IMG/VR virus record: IMGVR_UViG_3300000553_000145
Location: 1-35,276 of that record
Reading direction: 5' to 3' (one strand)
DNA: 35,276 bases
Source of the DNA: a virus
This document shows positions 25,007 to 32,541 of this stretch, piece by piece. Made by a program: the position numbers and the translations under genes. Numbering within the stretch: the stretch's first letter is position 1; each line of letters opens with the position of its first letter. Below the pieces are notes generated by a model, which was given only the letters and a program-made list of their open reading frames with translations, ran no database searches and was not told where the DNA came from.

Positions 25007-25291
25007 ATGAATGACATTAAATTCTTTAAAGAAAAACAAATTAATGATTATATTTACAACAATATAAATTTAACACACACAGGAACAAATGATATTAAAT
25101 TCGGATTAAAAATGATGCTCGGTGAAGAGCCAGCAGTCAAATTTAATTATAAACCTAGTATGAAAGTTAATGAAACAACTGGAAAAGTTGAAAGATTAGA
25201 AAATGAATTAGAATCTATCGAAATCTACTATACTTATATCGGTTCAGATAACAATCAACATGCTGGGCATATGAAATATATTGTAAACTAA
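25007..25291 (+). CDS. Hypothetical small protein
   Basis: 94 residues: MNDIKFFKEKQINDYIYNNI at the start, then GTNDIKFGLKMMLGEEPAVK and ELESIEIYYTYIGSDNNQHA, mixed alpha then beta. Not recognised. It starts 4 bases after the capsid-fragment gene and ends 1 base before the convergent gene's stop. It could have been the partner of an intact predecessor of the capsid-like fragment; no direct evidence. Confidence 0.6.
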   Translation: MNDIKFFKEKQINDYIYNNINLTHTGTNDIKFGLKMMLGEEPAVKFNYKPSMKVNETTGKVERLENELESIEIYYTYIGSDNNQHAGHMKYIVN

Positions 25292-25292
25292 T

Positions 25293-25712
25293 CTATTTTT
25301 TCATAACAAATACAATATCACCATAAGCATCTGTTGTATCACCACACAACCATTCTAACTCATGTTCAACAATTAAATTTGATATTTTGCTTTTCCAAAT
25401 ATCATTAAATTGTTTAGCCGCATGTAAAGGTTGATTGTTTTTAGCATAAAATGCAATTTTTTCATAATTTTTTTCATATGAAAAGCCAGCACAGTCTATA
25501 TATCCATAAAATTCATAGAGTTTTTTAAAATTTTCAATTTTTAAATCTCTTGAAATACTTGAAGGCCAAGATTTTTCAGTATTCCACACATAATCATCAT
25601 AAATACCTAAAGTAAAAGCGACACAATTAAAATTCCAAGTAGAAACATTTATTTTATAAGGTTTTCCAATTATGTTAGGAAACCAAATTTCTAAATCTTT
25701 ATTAGTAGCCAT
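25293..25712 (-). CDS. Hypothetical protein, resembles DUF7689-type 'NCxA' proteins
   Basis: 139 residues. The core WNFNCVAFTLGIYDDYVWNT, followed by SWPSSISRD and later AGFSYEKNYEKIAFYAKNNQ and HAAKQF..IWKSKISNLIVE, resembles small proteins with an invariant Asn-Cys near the N-terminus (DUF7689-like). A conserved Cys and His would suit a papain-like or structural site, but no activity is shown. It is co-directional with the upstream 99-residue gene and overlaps it by 11 bases, so the two are coupled. Confidence 0.65.
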   Translation of the reverse strand: MATNKDLEIWFPNIIGKPYKINVSTWNFNCVAFTLGIYDDYVWNTEKSWPSSISRDLKIENFKKLYEFYGYIDCAGFSYEKNYEKIAFYAKNNQPLHAAKQFNDIWKSKISNLIVEHELEWLCGDTTDAYGDIVFVMKK

Positions 25713-26001
25713 TTTCTTTCGACCATTTTTTCCAATATAACATTCTTTCTTTTGTGTTATACTTTAAAGGATCTAAACCTTGACCAGTAATTTCAGAAAG
25801 TGCATTATCCCAAAGTATATTATTTCTATTTAATAAATATGGTATAACTTTTTCGCCGATTTGAACTATACTTCTATATGATTTTTTTTTAGAAATCATT
25901 TCTAAGTCCGGTAAATTTGTATTTTCGGATTCCTCTATCAAATTATTTATCAATAATTTATCATTATTAATAAATTCATTAAATTTATTTACTTTTGTCA
26001 T
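25702..26001 (-). CDS. Hypothetical protein with capsid-targeting-like N-terminus, paired with the NCxA gene
   Basis: 99 residues. Begins MTKVNKFNEFINNDKLLINN; FNEFIN fits the short N-terminal motif of other small proteins here. The C-terminal part (SYRSIVQIGEKVIPYLLNRN, then LWDNALSEITGQGLD) resembles a short helical-repeat sequence found in many small proteins ('GEKAIPYLL...W..AL..ITG'). It overlaps the next gene by 11 bases. Partner or inhibitor of the NCxA protein is a possible reading, inferred only from the overlap. Confidence 0.65.
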   Translation of the reverse strand: MTKVNKFNEFINNDKLLINNLIEESENTNLPDLEMISKKKSYRSIVQIGEKVIPYLLNRNNILWDNALSEITGQGLDPLKYNTKERMLYWKKWSKENGY

Positions 26002-26005
26002 ATTT

Positions 26006-27121
26006 TTATTTTATTTTATATATTATTTTTAGGAAGTCATCATAATTTTTATCAATTATATATTGAAAATTAAAACCTTCATTTAATGTTGCTTTTTCTT
26101 TTTCTATACATCTATCTTTATGTAATTCATATATGTATGTTGATTTAACTTCAACTATTAAATTATATTTCTTCAAATAAAAATCTGAAAAGTAAAATTT
26201 TTCTTTGTCTAAATACGTATATTTGATGGTCTTGCCTCTTTTTACTTCTAAATTTAATTTTTGACACAAATCTAAAAAATCTTTCTCATATGTGCCTTGA
26301 TAATTAATACCTATTTCATGCATTTTCATTTTAGGAAATTGCTTCTTATGAATTTCAAAATTTTGTGATGGAAAATCAACACCATATCTTTCATTACAAG
26401 TTATTTTAGATTTAGTTTTATATTCTTCTGTTGAGAGATATGAAGATTTACCATATCTTTTTAAACAGGTTTTAGCAACTCTATTTTGGAAATCCTTTGA
26501 TTGTGAGCAATGATCAAATCCATATTCTTTTTTATTATTTTTATTTCTTTTTATTAAAACATCCTTAGACTGTGTAGGCCACTCTACATCATTATTTTCA
26601 AAGCAAGTTTGTTTAGATTTTTCGCGATTTGTAAAATTTTCATCACCATATTTTTCTTTTTTTGTCTTTTTTGCAATATCTTTTATTTTTTCTGATTGAA
26701 AAACATTTTCAGTGCCCCAATTTTTTAAATTTGTCTCCTTTTTCTTATCTTTGATTTCTTTTGATTGTGATACATTTTCAACACCATATTTTTTTAAATT
26801 TGTTTGCTTAGATTTTTCTCTATTTGTAAAATTTTCATCACCATATTTCTGTAATTTGGTTTTTTTAGATTTTATAGTTTTACATTTTTCACAAGAATAA
26901 AAACCACCTCTTTTTACATTATTCATATATGAAATATGTTGTATAGAATTAATTGAACCACAAATATCACATTGCACATCTATTAATAATTTATAACCTT
27001 GAATTATATCCTTAGTATATATTTCCGCAAATTCTTTTAATTCAACATCATAACCAATATCATTGTAATAATTTATATTTGTTCTATTTATTTTTACTTT
27101 GATTTTTTCTGTTAGTATCAT
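26006..27121 (-). CDS. Homing-endonuclease-like protein: zinc ribbon, eight KYG repeats, PD-(D/E)XK nuclease
   Basis: 371 residues from MILTEKIKVKINRTNINYYN, matching the starts of the 5526, 11164 and 13847 proteins. Zinc ribbon VQCDICGSINSIQHISYMNN with later SCEKCKTIKS. Eight repeat units follow (LKKYGVENVSQSKEIKDKKK, KEKYGDENFTNREKSKQTC, LKRYGKSSYLSTEEYKTKSK, ...), some near-identical to each other (ENFTNREKSKQT occurs twice). The nuclease core at about residues 310-335 is FYFSDFYLKKYNLIVEVKST. It lacks the C-terminal GNAT-like domain of its relatives. It lies between the small coupled pair and the divergent RNase H gene. Mobile in origin; the target is unknown. Confidence 0.8.
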   Translation of the reverse strand: MILTEKIKVKINRTNINYYNDIGYDVELKEFAEIYTKDIIQGYKLLIDVQCDICGSINSIQHISYMNNVKRGGFYSCEKCKTIKSKKTKLQKYGDENFTNREKSKQTNLKKYGVENVSQSKEIKDKKKETNLKNWGTENVFQSEKIKDIAKKTKKEKYGDENFTNREKSKQTCFENNDVEWPTQSKDVLIKRNKNNKKEYGFDHCSQSKDFQNRVAKTCLKRYGKSSYLSTEEYKTKSKITCNERYGVDFPSQNFEIHKKQFPKMKMHEIGINYQGTYEKDFLDLCQKLNLEVKRGKTIKYTYLDKEKFYFSDFYLKKYNLIVEVKSTYIYELHKDRCIEKEKATLNEGFNFQYIIDKNYDDFLKIIYKIK

Positions 27122-27219
27122 ATCTTTTAATTATTTTTATAATTTCCATCTATAAGTAATTTAAATATCATTTTTTAAACATCTTTAATATATTATGATA
27201 TATAAAAGAAAAATAATAT

Positions 27220-28194
27220 ATGATTAACGTTAATTTGCTGGTGGATGGCAATTATTTTTTGTATCGTGCAGTCTTTATTTTACACAGATTAAAAACTCTT
27301 TATGGTGACTTGGAAACATTATTGTTAAATGACTATAACAATATTACTAACGCATACCCTTACACATTAATTTACTTTATTTCTGATAGTAAAAAAAGTT
27401 GGAGAAAAGCATATTACTCTGAGTACAAAGGTAAACGAAAAAAGGAAGAAAAAATAGATTGGGAATTTGTTTTTGATACTTTTGATAAATTTAAAGAAAA
27501 TATTAAAAGAAGACACAATTGTCTTGAATATCAAATTGACCCTTTTGAAGGTGATGATATTATTGCACACATCGTAAAAGTAACAAATAGTCAAGGTGGT
27601 TCTAATATTATTTTGTCTAATGATGGCGACCTTCATCAATTGTTAAAATTTAGCACAACCGACAATTACATCAATATGATTTACAATCATAAATTTCAAG
27701 ACGAAAGGCTTTTTGTACCTAGAAACTACAGTATATTTTTAAAGTATATTGAAGATACATCAGTTGGCGATATTTTTGATATGAACAATGATATAGATTT
27801 TATAAATTATTTTGATAAATTAACAAATAAAGCCAAAATAACACCTATAAATAATGAAGAATCTTATTTTAAAAAATTAGTTTCTGGTGATTCTGGTGAT
27901 AATATTTTAAGTGTCGTTAAATTTACGCCAGATACAAGGGGAATTGGTACTGCTGGCGCTAATACGGTTTATGCTATGTTCAAACAAAAATTTCCTGAAG
28001 AGATTGATTTTGATTCGGATGAATTTATAAAAAATTTTGTTGATATTCTTTCTATATATCGTAAAAATAAAGAACTTAACTTCAAAGAAAAAGTGGTCGA
28101 AAATATTAAATTATCTAGAAAACTAACAAGATTAGATGGTAAATATTTACCGGACGGATATGAAAAACTTCTTTATGATACAATTAAAATTTGA
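27220..28194 (+). CDS. rnh: 5' nuclease / RNase H, T4 rnh family
   Basis: 324 residues (T4 RNase H: 305). Conserved acidic sites of the FEN/5' nuclease fold are seen: VNLLVDGNYFLYRAVF (first Asp), YFISDSKKSWRKAYYSEYKG (Asp, Arg/Lys), DPFEGDDIIAHIVK (Glu-Gly-Asp-Asp), IILSNDGDLHQLL (Asp-Gly-Asp), and KLVSGDSGDNILSV (Gly-Asp-x-Gly-Asp). The enzyme removes RNA primers and 5' flaps on the lagging strand, working with the fork proteins. It lies with gp44 in the replication part of the window, on the plus strand, with a TATATAAAAGAAAA leader directly before the ATG and a terminator after it. Confidence 0.92.
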   Translation: MINVNLLVDGNYFLYRAVFILHRLKTLYGDLETLLLNDYNNITNAYPYTLIYFISDSKKSWRKAYYSEYKGKRKKEEKIDWEFVFDTFDKFKENIKRRHNCLEYQIDPFEGDDIIAHIVKVTNSQGGSNIILSNDGDLHQLLKFSTTDNYINMIYNHKFQDERLFVPRNYSIFLKYIEDTSVGDIFDMNNDIDFINYFDKLTNKAKITPINNEESYFKKLVSGDSGDNILSVVKFTPDTRGIGTAGANTVYAMFKQKFPEEIDFDSDEFIKNFVDILSIYRKNKELNFKEKVVENIKLSRKLTRLDGKYLPDGYEKLLYDTIKI

Positions 28195-28243
28195 TTTTCC
28201 TATTTTTTTATAAAGTGTGGTACTCCTCAATTTGAGCGGAGCG

Positions 28244-28273
28244 GAGCAATTTTGAAAGAAATTGCTCTTTTTT
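28244..28273 (+). terminator. Intrinsic terminator after the RNase H gene
   Basis: Stem GAGCAATTT / AAATTGCTC with a 6-base loop, then a T run. A short GAGCG-GAGCG-GAGC repeat precedes the stem. It overlaps the stop region of the convergent 28272-28595 gene. Confidence 0.85.
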
Positions 28274-28595
28274 ATTGATAGACTTTTATTTTCTTTGAAC
28301 CATTTTCAAAATGTTTATTACGAACAATTATGGTTTTATTATCTTTCTCATTATCAAAAGCAATCCAACCTTTTTTCTTCTTGTCACCATTCCAACCGAA
28401 GCCATCTAAGTTAGTATAAAGATATCCTTTTGCTTTTATTTCTGATTTACCATCTTCTGATTTAACCAATTTAAAATCAGTCACTAATGTCGTTGGACGA
28501 TCATTCAAATCTTTTATGATTATCTTATAATCTACTGTTTTAAATTTACCTTTGATTTCATTTTCAAAAACAAAGTTTTCATATTTTTTTAACAT
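28272..28595 (-). CDS. Hypothetical protein with capsid-targeting-like N-terminus
   Basis: 107 residues. Begins MLKKYENFVFENEIKGKFKT; YENFVFE fits the N-terminal motif shared with other small proteins here. The rest looks all-beta (VDYKIIIKDLNDRPTTLVTD, KAKGYLYTNLDGFGWNG, GWIAFDNEKDNKTIIVRNKH), as in a small beta sandwich. Not recognised. Starts 1 base after the previous gene's stop, so the two are probably co-translated. Confidence 0.65.
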   Translation of the reverse strand: MLKKYENFVFENEIKGKFKTVDYKIIIKDLNDRPTTLVTDFKLVKSEDGKSEIKAKGYLYTNLDGFGWNGDKKKKGWIAFDNEKDNKTIIVRNKHFENGSKKIKVYQ

Positions 28596-28596
28596 T

Positions 28597-29046
28597 TTAC
28601 AAATTATATTTATTCATTGAAGTGTATAGTTCTATTTCCTCTTGTGTTAATTTTACTACGCCCATATATTTATATCCTCTTCTATATCTAAGATCATCAA
28701 AACCTTTAAGTCTTTTGTCATGTTGCCATTCCATCCAAGACCATTCATCACTCATCCATGTATTTTTATCTTCTGATTTGAAATTTTCATTATGCCAAAT
28801 TTCTATAAAATGACTTTTACCTCGAAGCAGTAATAGAGGTCGACGGACAGCAATTAATCCTCGTCTTTTACATATTTGAATATCTAAAAAGATATCTTTT
28901 GGTGCACCAAGTTTATCAAGAGATGCTTTTATGATATCTAAATTATCAGCCTTTATTTTCCAATAATATCTACCTGATATTGGTTGTATATTTTTATCAA
29001 CACTTGCATCTCTTTCTTTTTGAAAATCTCTTTCAAATTGTTGCAT
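28597..29046 (-). CDS. Hypothetical protein ending in NKYNL
   Basis: 149 residues: MQQFERDFQKERDASVDKNI, SGRYYWKIKADNLDIIKASL, DIQICKRRGLIAVRRPLLLL, EWSWMEWQHDKRLKGF, and KLTQEEIELYTSMNKYNL at the end. Rich in Trp and Arg; not recognised. Its last codons AAATATAATTTG lie directly before the next gene's start and match the sequence context of the 'KKYNL' genes near 32.8 kb. Its own start overlaps no other gene; a terminator of the upstream gene lies 35 bases before it. Confidence 0.6.
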   Translation of the reverse strand: MQQFERDFQKERDASVDKNIQPISGRYYWKIKADNLDIIKASLDKLGAPKDIFLDIQICKRRGLIAVRRPLLLLRGKSHFIEIWHNENFKSEDKNTWMSDEWSWMEWQHDKRLKGFDDLRYRRGYKYMGVVKLTQEEIELYTSMNKYNL

Positions 29047-29081
29047 TGTTAATTCAAATAATTTATATTTTATAATGTTTA

Positions 29082-29102
29082 AAACCCTGCCCAGCCGGGT
29101 TT
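29082..29102 (-). terminator. Probable terminator of the lipoprotein-like gene
   Basis: Stem AAACCC / GGGTTT with a 9-base loop and a short T run on the minus strand. It lies in an unusually GC-rich patch. It overlaps the end of an alternative reading frame (stop at 29080). Confidence 0.6.
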
Positions 29103-29160
29103 CAGAGTTAGTTGCACGTTGGAATTGTCAAAACCATAACCGGGAATGGTAAAATCATAA

Positions 29161-29835
29161 TTAAAATTCTCCACCAGTTTTTCCTGAACCGCCCCCACCA
29201 AATTTTCCACCACCTAGTCCGTTCACACTAATAATATACAAATTTTTATTTATTTTTTCACAAATATAAGTTCCTAAATTATTATCTGTTAATTTAAATT
29301 CCTCACCTTCTGGTTTTGCATTCTTTTTATTTACTATAATATATTTAAACGGTGATGAGGAAAAAAGTCCTTTAATTTTATATGTTGTATAATTTGGTGT
29401 ATCATCATCTACTTCTAAATCGCTCATTTTAATTAAATGTGCACCCTTAAAAGGTTTAGGACTAGCATATGTACCACCGAAAGTTTTATCATAATACCAA
29501 ATAAATTTTACAACTGAAGGAATAAATAGATTATAAATTTGATGTGTTACTGTGTGTCTGTGTTTTCCACTACCATGACTTTCTGAATAACTGTGATAAG
29601 CTACCATAAAATCATCATTAACAGTTAATTTAAAAGTTTGTCCTTCAGCACATAATTCATATTCCTTAAAAGTTTGATTCCCAATCTGTTCAGTTTTATC
29701 TAATTCTGCAAAACCTTTATGTGTATCACATCCACCAAGAGCAACTGAAGCACCAAGCATCGCACCCAAAGCAGCAGTTTTAAAATTTAACTTCTCATCA
29801 ACAAATTCTTCATATTTAAGAACTTTTGTTTCCAT
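29161..29835 (-). CDS. Putative lipoprotein with a capsid-targeting-like leader
   Basis: 224 residues. Residues 1-14 (METKVLKYEEFVDE) carry the [FY]-x-E-F-x-x-E motif seen on other small proteins here. Residues 15-36 (KLNFKTAALGAMLGASVALG then GC) form a good lipoprotein signal with lipobox A-L-G-G-C (Cys36). Then come a His-rich stretch (SESHGSGKHRHTVTHQIYNL), a beta-rich body and a Gly-rich end (GGGKFGGGGSGKTGGEF). If the first 14 residues are removed by the prohead protease, the rest would begin directly with a standard type II signal peptide. Location at the inner or outer membrane of the host would follow from lipidation. An alternative frame continues past the stop (29080-29160). Function unknown; exclusion of later phages is one idea only. 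Confidence 0.7.
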   Translation of the reverse strand: METKVLKYEEFVDEKLNFKTAALGAMLGASVALGGCDTHKGFAELDKTEQIGNQTFKEYELCAEGQTFKLTVNDDFMVAYHSYSESHGSGKHRHTVTHQIYNLFIPSVVKFIWYYDKTFGGTYASPKPFKGAHLIKMSDLEVDDDTPNYTTYKIKGLFSSSPFKYIIVNKKNAKPEGEEFKLTDNNLGTYICEKINKNLYIISVNGLGGGKFGGGGSGKTGGEF

Positions 29836-29976
29836 ACAAAACCATTTTTCTTTATATATTATTTTTAATTATTCAAATTTTTACCTGACAATTTGACATA
29901 AACTTTTTGAAAAAATGTCACTAAATATCATTGGTATAAAATTTGACTATATTTAAATAAAAATAATTATAAAAAT

Positions 29977-30414
29977 ATGAACAGAAATTTAATGAAAACA
30001 GAAAACAGACCTTTCTTTGATTTAGCAAGAAGGTTTTTTAACGAAGATTTCAATTACTTCGACTCTCCATTATTTACAACAAAAAATGGTGGATTGTCAA
30101 ACATTTTAGAAAAGGAAAACGAGTATCTTATTGAACTTAGTGCGCCTGGTCTCAAAAAAGAAGATATTAAAATAGAACTAGATAATGATATTTTAAGAAT
30201 TTCTTCTGTGTACGAGGACGAAAAAGAAGAAAAAAATGATGGATATTATAGAAGAGAATTTTATAAATCTAGTTTTGAGAGAAGTTTTTTAGTACCTAAA
30301 ATTGCCGATAAAAATGCAATTTCTGCCACTATGATTGATGGTATTTTAACAGTATCAATTCCTAAATTAAAAGAAGAAAAAAAACTTAGTAATATTGAAA
30401 TCAAAATTAAATGA
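29977..30414 (+). CDS. Small heat-shock protein, Hsp20 / alpha-crystallin family
   Basis: 145 residues. The alpha-crystallin domain runs from about residue 40 to 140: EKENEYLIELSAPGLKKEDI, IELDNDILRISSVYEDEKEE, YYRREFYKSSFERSFLVPKI, ATMIDGILTVSIPKLKEEK, the final G-I-L-T-V-x-I-P being the family signature. The N-terminal arm contains FFDLARRFFNEDFNYFDSPL. It prevents aggregation of unfolded proteins; Hsp20 genes are common in T4-like cyanophages. It lies alone on the plus strand among minus-strand genes. Upstream, ATTTGAC occurs twice (29892 and 29941 regions) together with TATAAAA and an inverted TGACAT/ATGTCA, possible early promoter parts. Two terminator-like hairpins follow. Confidence 0.93.
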   Translation: MNRNLMKTENRPFFDLARRFFNEDFNYFDSPLFTTKNGGLSNILEKENEYLIELSAPGLKKEDIKIELDNDILRISSVYEDEKEEKNDGYYRREFYKSSFERSFLVPKIADKNAISATMIDGILTVSIPKLKEEKKLSNIEIKIK

Positions 30415-30446
30415 ACTACTACTACACTAAAGATGTAGTTGTTTTC
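30414..30446 (+). terminator. Hairpin after Hsp20 (ACTACA/TGTAGT)
   Basis: Stem ACTACA / TGTAGT with a 7-base loop, extended by a few outer pairs, then TTGTTTTCTT. Nearly the same sequence occurs in opposite orientation at 34567-34598. Confidence 0.55.
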
Positions 30447-30460
30447 TTACGGTATCTATA

Positions 30461-30488
30461 AAAAAAGAGCCTCACGGCTCTTTTTTTT
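30461..30488. terminator. Bidirectional terminator between Hsp20 and the 30487-31251 gene
   Basis: A6-GAGCC-TCAC-GGCTC-T8: the stem is flanked by an A run and a T run and lies between two convergent genes. Confidence 0.9.
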
Positions 30489-31251
30489 AGAAAGGCTGTT
30501 TATTTTCGCCTTTTTCAAAATCCAATTTTCTTAAATCTGGTTCTGTACCTTTTTCTTCATCAAATTTATCAACTTTAGTCATCCAATTATCAAAATCCTC
30601 AATCAAAAACTTTTCCATGATTTCTTTATATTTCTCAAAAAGAATATCTTCAATATTAAATTCTCTTTGTTCCAAGAATATATGTGAATCTGCAACATCT
30701 TCGTCGAAAACTTCAATCGGAATTCCACTTGCGTCATTGAAAAATGGTGTTGCCTTTACAATAATACCTTCTTGATCATTTGCAAATTCGAAAATTCCTT
30801 CTGATGGATCGTGAATAAATTCAAAATCACCAATTTTCTTATTTTCATTCAATTTTTTAGCAAAATAATTAAGAATTTCTGCTCTATATTGATCAGTAAT
30901 AGAATTTTCTTTAATAGATTCTCTCAAAATGAAATTGCTTCCGATTTTAATTTTAGTTAAATTATCAATCTGTTCATTCAACCAATTCATATCAAAATTT
31001 CTATATACATTTTTCTTAACCGTTTCTAAAGTAAAGGTTCTTTCTTTAATTCTAACATCATCTAATAAACCTTTAATTTTTTCGACTAATTCTTCTTTAC
31101 CATTGATATTAATATCTTTGTCTAAAGATTCTTCATTTGAAATTTTGATTGATAATGAACTTTCTATTAAAGAATAAATTTCGTTCCTTAATGAATCTTT
31201 CAATTCATATTTTGGTTTTACTTCTTCGTGTAAAGTACTAAATTTTTTCAT
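30487..31251 (-). CDS. Hypothetical acidic protein
   Basis: 254 residues, rich in Glu, Asp, Lys and Ile. Begins MKKFSTLHEEVKPKYELKDS, only loosely like the short N-terminal motif of its neighbours. A central part (GIFEFANDQEGIIVKATPFF followed by NDASGIPIEVFDEDVADSHI) could be a beta-rich domain; the flanks are helical. Not recognised. It shares its downstream terminator with Hsp20 and lies 28 bases below the 83-residue gene with the same orientation. Confidence 0.65.
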   Translation of the reverse strand: MKKFSTLHEEVKPKYELKDSLRNEIYSLIESSLSIKISNEESLDKDININGKEELVEKIKGLLDDVRIKERTFTLETVKKNVYRNFDMNWLNEQIDNLTKIKIGSNFILRESIKENSITDQYRAEILNYFAKKLNENKKIGDFEFIHDPSEGIFEFANDQEGIIVKATPFFNDASGIPIEVFDEDVADSHIFLEQREFNIEDILFEKYKEIMEKFLIEDFDNWMTKVDKFDEEKGTEPDLRKLDFEKGENKQPF

Positions 31252-31279
31252 ATTCCTATTTTATTTTTATTTTTATTTA

Positions 31280-31531
31280 TTAGTATTTATCAAGGGAACG
31301 CTGATAAGATTCACCAGCCGCAATATAATTATAAATTATTTCTGCTGCTTCTTCTGGTGAATTAGATGTAATTATATCTAAAATTCCATCATAATCATAT
31401 GTTTCACTATCATTTAAGTCTTGATCATTTAATGTTGGTCTTTCTCCTGTAACATCGTTCAATTCATCATCACTAAATCCACTATCCATTATTTCTTCAT
31501 TTAAAAATTCACCAAAATTTTTAGTTTTCAT
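31280..31531 (-). CDS. Small acidic protein with capsid-targeting-like N-terminus
   Basis: 83 residues: MKTKNFGEFLNEEIMDSGFS, then an acidic low-complexity stretch (DDELNDVTGERPTLNDQDLN) and a helical end (SPEEAAEIIYNYIAAGESYQ). FGEFLNE is one of the clearest cases of the shared N-terminal motif, and L-N-E fits the gp21 cleavage rule. Not otherwise recognised. Its ATG is 17 bases after the upstream gene's stop. Confidence 0.65.
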   Translation of the reverse strand: MKTKNFGEFLNEEIMDSGFSDDELNDVTGERPTLNDQDLNDSETYDYDGILDIITSNSPEEAAEIIYNYIAAGESYQRSLDKY

Positions 31532-31548
31532 ATTTTATTTTTATTTTT

Positions 31549-31824
31549 TTACCTGTAGGTATAACCAGTTCTCAAATCCCATCTTAAACCAGATAGTTGC
31601 ATATAATATTGATTATCAATTTGAATTGCTGGATAAGCATTTTGTAATGTAGTGCCTGTTACATATGGATATGAATATATAAGTACACCACCTACAACAG
31701 TTTTTCTTTTTATTGACCACAATGGATCTGAATCCTGTGTTCCTGCTACTGAATAGCCATAATATGTTGTTGCTGTTAGAGAATCACCATTCCAAGGATC
31801 TATTCTTTGAGGTTCTACTGCCAT
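31549..31824 (-). CDS. Small probable virion protein
   Basis: 91 residues: MAVEPQRIDPWNGDSLTATT at the start, DSDPLWSIKRKTVVGGVLIY in the middle, NQYYMQLSGLRWDLRTGYTY near the end. The 'DPLWSIKRK...GG' type segment occurs in small beta-rich virion or tail-associated phage proteins. The leader (TATATATAAAAG and the A-rich bases to the ATG) is almost identical to that of the gp21 gene, which supports late expression. Exact role unknown. Confidence 0.65.
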   Translation of the reverse strand: MAVEPQRIDPWNGDSLTATTYYGYSVAGTQDSDPLWSIKRKTVVGGVLIYSYPYVTGTTLQNAYPAIQIDNQYYMQLSGLRWDLRTGYTYR

Positions 31825-31836
31825 AATTTTAATTTT

Positions 31837-31848
31837 CTTTTATATATA
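31837..31848 (-). promoter_or_regulatory. TATATATAAAAG late-promoter-like element and conserved leader
   Basis: Minus strand TATATATAAAAG 13-24 bases before the ATG at 31824. With the following A-rich leader it matches the gp21 leader in all but one of 27 positions. Confidence 0.5.
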
Positions 31849-31881
31849 AATTTTTTAAAGTTAGATTATATATAAATAAAA

Positions 31882-31907
31882 AAAGCCAGTATTTTCATAC
31901 TGGCTTT
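31882..31907 (-). terminator. Intrinsic terminator after the 31918-32541 gene
   Basis: Stem AAAGCCAGTAT / ATACTGGCTTT with loop TTTC and a T run on the minus strand. It ends the four-gene run 33273-31918. Confidence 0.9.
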
Positions 31908-31917
31908 CTTTCTTTAA

Positions 31918-32541
31918 TTATCTGTTTTTATAATCTTCTATTCTTATTGTATGAAAATTATGGGCATTTAATAATCTAGGTATCCAAAATTTTTCATATT
32001 CATTAAATCTCACACATGCTGTTTTTATACTGGGATCTCGACCAACATTAAACCAAACCATTTCGTTTTTTGTATATTCTTTATCAATAAATATAAAATC
32101 AGTATCTTCATCATCATCAGAGTAGTGGACTATTTTAGCATCTAATATGTTTTTAATAATGTTATGTATTTGGGATTTATCGAAATCTGGATAATTTTTT
32201 TCTATAAAATAATACAATTCTATCCAATTTATAAGAACCACAGGTCCCCTTTCACTTACATCAATAGTTTTATTTAGATTTTTATTAGCATTTTTACTCC
32301 ACTCTTTTTTATCATCTTCACCTTTTTGTTTCCATTTATTAATTAAATTCTTTGTTTTCTCATCTTTCACAGGAACTTCTTTCACAGTAGATTTTTCAAT
32401 TTTTTGCTTATCCAAATTGACATTATGTGGATCATTTAAATAATCTCTTTCTTTTTTTGATAAATTTTCCAAACCTTTATCAATTAATCCATCAATTATT
32501 TCCTGATCGAATTTTTCATTAAATTCCTTATATTTTTTCAT
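31918..32541 (-). CDS. Hypothetical protein with capsid-targeting-like N-terminus
   Basis: 207 residues. Begins MKKYKEFNEKFDQEIIDGLI (YKEF motif). Residues 30-100 are charged and probably disordered or helical (KKERDYLNDPHNVNLDKQKI, KEVPVKDEKTKNLINKWKQK). The C-terminal half looks globular (PVVLINWIELYYFIEKNYPD, DTDFIFIDKEYTKNEMVWFN, ending RLLNAHNFHTIRIEDYKNR). Not recognised. Its ATG overlaps the stop of the previous gene (ATGA), directly after the AAAAAATATAACTT sequence that encodes that gene's KKYNL end. Confidence 0.65.
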   Translation of the reverse strand: MKKYKEFNEKFDQEIIDGLIDKGLENLSKKERDYLNDPHNVNLDKQKIEKSTVKEVPVKDEKTKNLINKWKQKGEDDKKEWSKNANKNLNKTIDVSERGPVVLINWIELYYFIEKNYPDFDKSQIHNIIKNILDAKIVHYSDDDEDTDFIFIDKEYTKNEMVWFNVGRDPSIKTACVRFNEYEKFWIPRLLNAHNFHTIRIEDYKNR

